Assembly (NCBI RefSeq): GCF_003265705.1
Contig: NW_020313285.1
Location: forward strand, 16,208,302 to 16,272,301
Direction of reading: 5' to 3'
Length of the DNA stretch: 64,000 bases
Source: Callorhinus ursinus
Taxonomy: Eukaryota; Chordata; Mammalia; Carnivora; Otariidae
Positions 56,730 through 64,000 of this stretch are shown piece after piece (positions within the stretch are counted from its first letter, which is position 1; the number at the start of each line of letters is the position of its first letter). Position numbers and translations under genes: made by a program. The notes below the pieces were generated by a model, which saw only the letters and a program-made list of their open reading frames with translations, had not been told where the DNA came from and made no database searches.

Positions 56730-58115
56730 AAAACTGGGAGGATATATACCTTGCTGGAAACTGTAGTTACTGAGACAGGGAATGGGATCAGGCAGAGCAG
56801 TTTATTTAGCTTTACGATTATAGAATCATAAGGCTAAATAACTTTCCTTTTTTTAGAGGAAGGGAACATGTTACAGGAAGATAGTGTATTCATGCAAAAT
56901 TTGGTTAATTAAAAACAGTGGTTTTTTATAAAATGATTAGGAGTTGGCCAAGGACACGTGAACGTTTGGAGCCTGCTCCCTCTGCTGGGGGTCCTGTGGA
57001 TCAAGGGTGACTTGATTGTAGATGTCTCTGCCTAGGCCTCAACCGTCATGCTTGTAAGTCTCCCTGACTCCTGAACATGGAGGTATGGGCCAGCTCTCTT
57101 CCTCCGCACAGCCGAATGCCCACAAATAGGGTACAGGGGGCAGGCCCAAGGTACTGGATAGCCAGGGCCTGGGCCAGATGATAAGGGCTCCTCTGCTCAA
57201 AGAAGTTCAGGGACAGGAAGGAGGGAAGGCCATGGAAGGTACCAGCTTCAGAGTCTGTGTCTCTCTCCCCATGTCACTCTACCTCTCAGCAGTACTCCTA
57301 CCTTTGAGGCACTTTGCCTGGACTTTGAAAGACTGCACCTCTCAGCTCACTTTGAGTCCAGTGCAGTGGCTGGAAGAAGGGCAGAGTGAGGGATAGAAGA
57401 ATGGTCCAGGATAGCATCAGGGTCAGAAAAAGAGGTGAGTAGATATCAAAACAGAATTGAAGCTGGAAAGGGCCAGGAGCAGAGGCAGCAGTCTGCATCA
57501 GGAGAAAAGGTTCTTTTAATATCCACAGATAAGAGTGGCAGATGAAGCCACTACCTACCTTTTACCAACATGGAGGAAAAAACGTCTTTTACCCACAAGG
57601 GTAGTAATTGTAATTCCCACTTCAGTTAACCAAGTAAGAGAGGAAAGAAGCTGCCCACCAAGACAGGACAAAGAAAGTCATTGTTTCCACTGGAGAGGTA
57701 CAAACGGAGCTCAAGGCAGAGGGTGGAGCCGTCCCAAGGTATGATCCAAAGGCTTGGGCCAAGATGGCTACAGGTGCTGATAACACATCTGCAGGAAATG
57801 GAATCCTGGGGGTGGTGTGGTAAAGGAAAAAACCCTCTGGTTTTAATAGATCCACTCCTAAGGTTACCCAAAAAGTTCAGACCAAAGCATTGCCCTTACG
57901 TCCCTCCACCCACTCTACAATGACTTCAGAGAAGAGTTGTGGGAACTAAAGCACTTCATCCCAAGAACAAGAAGGACTTCCTTTGAGGTTAAGGTGTGAA
58001 ATGACAAAGCCTACAGCATGTAAGGTCATCCCAACACTAAGGCTTGCTGTCTCTTTGTCCAGAGCCTCAGCACCGATGGGGGAGAAGATGAGCACTTCAT
58101 CAGGTTCTGAATGAA
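56730..58115. other. Spacer, no gene seen
   Basis: No coding or RNA gene recognised. Short frames at 57178-57923 lack motifs. Confidence 0.45.
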
Positions 58116-58178
58116 TAGATAAGCTCTATCTCTCATTCTCTCTCTCTCGAATAAATAATAAAATCTTAAAAAAAAAAG
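58115..58178 (+). repeat. SINE 3' tail fragment
   Basis: CTCTATCTCTCATTCTCTCT followed by AATAAATAATAAAATCTTAA and an A run is the 3' end of a carnivore SINE. The tRNA-derived head is absent, so this is a 5'-truncated copy. Confidence 0.75.
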
Positions 58179-58428
58179 AAAAGCTTCTGTTGTATCCTTT
58201 TAGAACTGAATGGTGTGCCATTGAAGGAGAGTGGTTCAGAAATGCGTTTATTTTCCTATTTCTGAAAGGCTCAAAGGGCATAATTTGAAAGGGGGAGTAC
58301 TTCTTTGTATAATACCATGAGGTATTCATTTTCTTGTGGGTAATTATAGAGTAATTTCAAAAATGTTTCTCTTCTTCCTTGTGGGTTTATAATATCCAGT
58401 CTGTAAGAATATTATAATGGGTGACTCT

Positions 58429-58449
58429 GTGTGTGTGTGTGTGTGTGTC
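58429..58449. repeat. (TG)n microsatellite
   Basis: About ten TG units. Confidence 0.85.
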
Positions 58450-59760
58450 TAATAATAGCTACCAGATGGACAACTGGAATAATGAAGAGGTGTATCTACT
58501 TTCACACAGTGGCAGTGAAGAACTTGAACTAGCCTTGGAGAACCTACATCCATGTGGACAGTCCTGCTGGAATGTGGCAGTATTATTCTCGGCCAGCAGT
58601 TCCAATGGAACAGTGTGTGATGATGAGAGTGTGATATACCTACACTATCCAATATAGGAGCCATTAGTCACATGTAGTTATTGAGCCCTTGAAATATGGT
58701 TAAGGCAACTGAGGACTTTTCATTTTATTTAATTTTAATTAATTAGTCATATTTAATTAAATAGCCATATATGGTTAAGTTTGTCCCATTTGTTTGGGGC
58801 AGATTGCCAAAGGGTAGGAGAATATGCATAATGGAGGTTGATAACAGAAAACAGTACTAAATACTTGAGAAACACATGACAGATGAGGCCAAGAGCAAGC
58901 ACCATGGCAGCATAAAATACTTCTGGCACCTCAAATCTTCTCAAGCATCTGCTGCACACACAAAAACCTCATATATGTGAGGAAAGGGGGTATATTAGTG
59001 AAATGGACTGATATGGAATAAGAATAGTAAATTCAGAATAGAAGAAGAGTGTAATCCTGATGATATATGGGTGATACCTTTGTCTCCATTTCCATTAGTG
59101 AGATGCCCCACTTTGGCGACTGGCCAAAGGAAGCAGAAGGTTGGACAGTGGTGAGGCTGGACTTCCCTATCTTCCATAGGCAGTGACTCAGGAGGCAGAG
59201 TGATGGGTTGAGGGAGGCCTCAACTTTCTAACCTTTCAACTATATGAAGATCTCTTGGGCCCTTCTGGCAAGGTGGTGCTTTAGATAAGGCAAAAAATAT
59301 TAGGAGCTCAGACAATCAGTGAGTCTGATACCGCTTCTCTCTATCCATCCCCAAGGCATGGAGTGACAATATAATCTTCCTACCATGTGCTATTTCTGTT
59401 CTGAAGGCCAGTGCTCATAAGCTATCTGATAAGAACATGACAACTCTCTTGTATGCCCCTAGGTCAGAGTTCAGGATGCAAAACTCCCCTTTGGAAAATT
59501 CTAAAGCCTCTGCTATATCCCAGGGCCCAAATTGCAGTAGCTAGTGGGAGGTAAAATGTGTACTGTGACCTTGTTCCTGCTTTGGGGATGGTAGTAATCA
59601 GAAGCCACTCCAGGGAATATCTCAGAAAATTGATCACGGTTGGGGCAAGAGAAGAAATAGAGAAGAGACAGGTGAGAAGAAAGAAAAGCACAAAAAGAGG
59701 TATCTTATAACCTATCAATCTCTCACCAATGGAAATAGACTGAAGGAGCTTCCTGAAACG
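58450..59760. other. AT-rich spacer, no gene seen
   Basis: 58600-58760 ('cactatccaatataggagcc', 'attgagcccttgaaatatgg') resembles an old DNA-transposon or MER-type repeat whose family I cannot name. The remainder shows nothing recognisable. Confidence 0.4.
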
Positions 59761-59769
59761 GTTCTAACC

Positions 59770-60290
59770 ATTTCTTCCTGGCTCAAAGGCCTCCAGTACC
59801 TTCCTGAAGCCACAAGGTAGAAGCTAAAATCCTACGCTTAGCAATCAAGGCCCAAGCTCACTGGGCTAGGGCCTACCTACTCTATACCCTGCATGCCTCG
59901 TTGGTCCCAGAGAAACTAAACCTTTAACTTCTCCCACATACATATGCTGATTTGGGCCTCTACATCATCTTTATATCAGCTACTCCCACCACCTAGTCCA
60001 CCCTAACCACATCCTTCCTTTTTCCAACCACTTCTTTAAGACCCAGTTAATATTGTCCCCTTCTGGAAGAATTCCCCAACTAACCAATTCAGAGGGAGTT
60101 CTCCCTTCTTTTAGCACATCTAGATTTCTTGAGCAATGTCTTCCTTTACTGTTTAACTCTTCAAATGGCTAAAATCCCTACTAGGTGGAGCCCACTGCAG
60201 GAATGAAATGTGACTTTTTCATCTGTCTCTTTTCCACAGCACCCAGCACAGAGTGAGGAATTCAGCAGTCATTCAGTATGCTTTGGTTCA
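59770..60290 (+). repeat. L2 element 3' portion
   Basis: Runs in the order of an L2 3' region: 'tagcaatcaaggcccaagct', 'cctacctactctataccctg', 'cacttctttaagacccagtt', 'ctggaagaattccccaacta' and 'cacagcacccagcacagagt'. Confidence 0.65.
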
Positions 60291-60299
60291 CTTCAACAA

Positions 60300-61850
60300 A
60301 CATATTCTGAGGACTAATTCTGTGCCAGGAACCATGCTACATGTTCCAGCCAGAGTTGATATAGATAACGAACAGGTGGCTCTAGTTTATTAGTACAGTT
60401 ACCCCATCTTCAGATATAGCTGGAAGAGTCCCTAACTCCACTGACTCTCCAAGCCTGGAAGAGTTTTCCTTTGATGAAAGTGACTATACCCTGTATTAGA
60501 CCTGACTCTTCCCTTTATCACAACCTCACTCCCCATTCTGCTCTTGAATATCTCAGAAACCTGAAAGCATTAAAGGAGCTTAGATACAATCTACGGTCAA
60601 GTCCACTTCAGCTTCTAGTACTAAGCAAACTCAGGCCTCTCTCTGTAATGATAAGCAAATAAATAAATTAAAATGTGAGGCAAACAAATTTAGCAGTTCA
60701 AAAATGTGCTCCAACCTGAGGAATAAATTTTCCAACATAATCTCAAAGGACACTTTGTCAAGAGGAACAATATAATCAGGAAAAAAAAAAAAACCAACAA
60801 TGTGTGGAGAGAAAAAAATGTGATTGCAGAACTACACATACTAAATCTCAGTGGAAGTAGTGAACAGAACATTATATACTACAGAACACAGAACCGGGGA
60901 ATTAGTGACAAACTTGAAAGAAATTCTAAGATACTGAAGGAAAAACAGAAAAAGAAGAAAATAAAAAGATCCACAAGGAAACTCCAGACCAGGAAAAGTA
61001 AATACAAAAGAAGTTTTAGAAGGAGAAAATGGATTAGACAAAGACTTAACGATCAAAGCAATAGCTGAAGAGAACTGCGCTGACACGTGCGGGGTCACAG
61101 ATGCCAGAGATACAGCCGCCAACAACTCATACAAGGCACCCGCTCTCACTGAGGGCACAATTAATTAATCAAGACTAATTCAGTTGTTAGAAAATACCCA
61201 AAGAAAAACTAAAACAACAGAAGAGAGTGATAGAGTGACAGAATGGCTACTTTAGATTGGGTGGTCAGAAAAAAATTCTCTAACAAACACACTTAATCCT
61301 AAATGAAAAGAAGGCATTAGTTGCAAGAAGTCTTCTGGGTAGAATGCCTAGTGCAAAAGCCCCAAGGTTTGTAAAAGCATGGCATGGTTACGGGTAAGAA
61401 ATAAGGCCAGTATAACGAGAGCACAATCAGCAAAGCAGAGAGTGGTATGAGGGGAGTTTGGAGAGGTAGACTGGGGGTAGACTGTGTAATATAAGGCATG
61501 GTAAGTATAAATATGAGAGAAGCCAGGGAGAGTTTTCTGCTGGAAAAGGATCACTTTGGCTGCAGAGTGGTGAATGGATTTAGTAAGGTAAAAGCAGAAA
61601 CAAGGAGACCAATTAGGATCCTATTTCATTAGTTTAGGAAAAGGATGACAGTAAACTTGGACTTGAGTTTCTGCAGTGGATATGGACAGAGCAGATGGAT
61701 TAAAAATAAATAGATGGGCAAAGATACATGAAGCAAGGAAAAAATCAGAAGTAGTAATAGAAAAAAAGGCTAAATAAAATCAAAGGATTATTTTGTATGA
61801 TATTCTAAAATAAAGACATTTATAAACATTTCTGGGATGAATAACAGCTT
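60300..61850. other. AT-rich repeat-like spacer, no gene seen
   Basis: 60780-61070 is A-rich. 61320-61700 looks like a widespread ancient interspersed repeat ('aaaggatcactttggctgca') of unresolved family. No coding evidence. Confidence 0.4.
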
Positions 61851-61867
61851 ACAAAATAAGTAAAACA

Positions 61868-62049
61868 GGGGCACCTGGGTGGCTCAGTTGGTTGAGCAAC
61901 TGCCTTCAGCTCGGGTCATGATCCTGGAGTCCCAGGATCGAGTCCCACATCGGGCTCCCTGCTCAGCAGGGAGTCTGCTTCTCCCTCTGACCCTCCCCCG
62001 CCTCATGCTCTATCTCATTCTCTCAAATAAATAAATAAAATCTTAAAAA
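61868..62049 (+). mobile_element. Carnivore SINE, plus strand
   Basis: GGGGCACCTGGGTGGCTCAG head, CGGGTCATGATCCTGGAGTC body, AAATAAATAAATAAAATC tail. Perfect 15-bp target-site duplication aaaataagtaaaaca at 61853-61867 and 62050-62064. Confidence 0.97.
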
Positions 62050-62064
62050 AAAATAAGTAAAACA

Positions 62065-63315
62065 ACCAGGAAGAAAGAGAAGTAATTCAAGAAAAAAATG
62101 GTAAAACCATTATAATGGTTAGCTTTAAAATATTTATTTTAATCTTTAACATATTAAGTAGACAACTAAGAATATAGAGAACCTATTATTAATAATTAAT
62201 AAACTTGGCTTAATAGAGATATTAAACACTATATCTCATAAATATTGAATATACATTCTGATCAAAAAGTCATACGAACAACTTTACCATATTTCTCAAA
62301 GTGAAAATTTAATTGCCCATATTCTTCAACTACAATATTAAAACAATAGAAATAAAGATCAAAAGATTAAATAAAAATCTCAACCACCTTGAAATTTTTA
62401 AAAAAGTCACTATCTAAGTAAATGTAAGACAAAAAGGAAATAAAAACTGCAAATAAAAGGGAAATATCAACTATCATGCTATATATTAAATGTAGCATGG
62501 ATGGATGAAGAAAAAAAAGTCCTTAAAACATGAAGAAAATTCCAGGATGTAGAAATCTGGGAATAGTATTGCTCATACCCTAACAACAATGACAACAACA
62601 ATAGCTGGATGAACTACAAACTATAACTTTTCCTGAACCCATTAGAGATTTGAGATCATAGGACAATCAAAAAGCCTTAAGTCTAGGGAAAGACAGGTGC
62701 CACCAATGAGAGCTGGAATGAGCAAAGTACAAAAGGAAGCAGAGCACAAAAGGAAGAAACACTGGACATCATAGAAGCGGGTAAGAAAAATTCTCATAAA
62801 ATTTTTAAACAAACTACTAAAGGCAAAGCATGGGTGATGTGACAATATGGGATTCTAGGGAGTCACAGACACAAGGGAAATTCACACCTCTCACATGCTC
62901 TTCTCCACAGACCTCCACTGGATGCTCACAAGAAAGATGGGTCCTCTGGCTTTCTCAGTGATCCTGACCTGCATCTCATGACAGTCAAACTCTTCCTTGT
63001 ATCTTTGGTGGGTCTTGGTCCGGAGACATTACTGTATCCCCCCAAAAGTGGTACTTCTAAAGATCTGGAGCCAGATCATTTCCTGACCCTCGCCAAAAGC
63101 AATGGACTTTGTAGCCTAAGACTGAGGCTGCACCAGAACAACATAGGGTTCTCACTGGTCCCCACCACTAGGTGAGCAACAGAAGATTACGGCCAAGGAG
63201 GAGCAAGAGTACACTGAGAAAAATCCCTCTGAGATGCAAGTGTACTGGGAAGTCTTAAAGCTGCAGGTGGAGTAGGATTGTTTAAAAAAAAAAAAAGCGG
63301 GGGGTTGGGGGCACC
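62065..63315. other. AT-rich spacer, no gene seen
   Basis: A- and T-rich sequence, probably decayed L1 (62090-62620). Nothing else recognised. Confidence 0.4.
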
Positions 63316-63321
63316 ACTTGG

Positions 63322-63534
63322 CGCCTGGGTGGCTCAGTAGGTTAAGCATCTGGCTCTTCAGCTCAGGTCATGATCTCAGGGTCCTGGGATGGAGCCTCAC
63401 TCCCCCGCCTCATGTGTCAGGCTCCTGCTCAGCAGGGAGTCTGCTTCTCTTGCTTCTCTCTCTCTCCTTCTCCCTCTGACCCTCCCCCCTGCTTTCATGC
63501 TCTCTCTCTCAAATAATTAATTAAAAAAAAAAAA
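63322..63534 (+). mobile_element. Carnivore SINE, plus strand
   Basis: GGCGCCTGGGTGGCTCAGTA head, AGGTCATGATCTCAGGGTCC body, expanded CT-rich stretch, AAATAATTAATTAAAAA tail. The immediate 5' flank has a G-rich run; a clear target duplication was not found. Confidence 0.92.
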
Positions 63535-63782
63535 ACTCTGGAAACTTAGCCCCTATCCTAAGCAAAATGTTTTGAAGCTGAAGGTACACTAAAAGCAAAC
63601 ATATGAACAAAAAAGATCTCAAACCCAGGTTCACAAACTAAACTCATTCAATGCCCCATATTAATAGTTTAGGAGAAGAACTGGGCACACTTCCAGAAAA
63701 ATACCATATTTACATCATGATTTTACATACACATAATTATTGCATACACATGAGGTAAGTATGCAATAAAAATACAAGACAG

Positions 63783-63974
63783 GGGCACCTGGGTGGCTCA
63801 GTCAGTTGGGTGTCTGCCTTCAGCTCGGATCATGATCCTGGCATCCTGGGATCAGCCCCACGTTGGGCTCCCCGCTTAGCAGGAGTCAGTTTCTCCCTCT
63901 GACCCTCCCCTTTGCCCGTGCTCTCTCTCTTTCTCAAATGAATAAAAACAAAACAAACAACAACAACAACAAAC
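63783..63974 (+). mobile_element. Carnivore SINE, plus strand
   Basis: GGGCACCTGGGTGGCTCAGT head, CGGATCATGATCCTGGCATC body, AATGAATAAAAACAAAAC tail ending in a (CAA)n expansion. Direct repeat tacaagacag at 63773-63782 and 63975-63984. Confidence 0.95.
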
Positions 63975-64000
63975 TACAAGACAGATTTAAAAAACAAGAA

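Noticed and set aside
33310..64000. P4HA2 or other coding exons downstream of the cluster
   Set aside because: No splice-linked conserved exons seen. In human P4HA2 is on the order of 100 kb beyond CSF2, so it is not expected in this window.

Overview
This is nuclear DNA from a mammal, almost certainly an arctoid carnivore (bear, seal or mustelid group). The main clue is about eleven copies of the carnivore tRNA-Lys-derived SINE, of a subtype with a CACCTGGGTGGCTCAG head and an AATAAATAAA tail. Several copies still have perfect target-site duplications. The window also carries decayed LINE-1, MIR, L2, MaLR and ERVL-like repeats. No prokaryotic features are present.

The window covers the centromere-side part of the type-2 cytokine cluster (human 5q31 equivalent). 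Two genes are recognised directly: IL3 (coding 14364-16122, +) and CSF2/GM-CSF (coding 27790-29801, +). Two further complete, multi-exon, secreted four-helix cytokine genes of the same family lie beside them, and neither has a counterpart in the human cluster as I know it. The first is an inverted IL3 paralogue (coding 7261-8827, -). It has the same five-exon plan, its own TATA box, a CK-1 element like that of IL3, and AU-rich 3'UTR motifs. The second is a four-exon GM-CSF/IL-5-like gene (coding 31382-33093, +) 1.3 kb downstream of CSF2. It keeps the four GM-CSF cysteines and has a GATA plus CLE0-like plus TATA promoter. It may be the mammalian orthologue of the cytokine called KK34 in chicken.

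Layout: 1-6.9 kb is repeat-rich flank; 7.0-9.0 kb the IL3-like gene (-); 9.0-14.2 kb spacer with a CTCF-like site; 14.2-16.5 kb IL3; 16.6-27.6 kb spacer with a CTCF-like site, an orphan CpG-rich block and a match to the CSF2 distal enhancer; 27.6-30.1 kb CSF2; 30.1-31.2 kb short spacer with a CTCF-like site; 31.3-33.3 kb the GM-CSF/IL-5-like gene; 33.3-64 kb a gene desert of SINEs, L1, MIR, L2 and a decayed ERVL-like provirus. Neither ACSL6 nor P4HA2, the expected flanking genes, is reached.

The four genes encode short secreted haematopoietic cytokines. All keep the helix-A glutamate that family members use to engage the common beta receptor. The promoters share family elements (CK-1, CLE0-like, TATA). 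Three of the four transcripts carry AU-rich instability motifs. The inferred picture is a T-cell/mast-cell-inducible array that has been expanded or retained beyond the human set.
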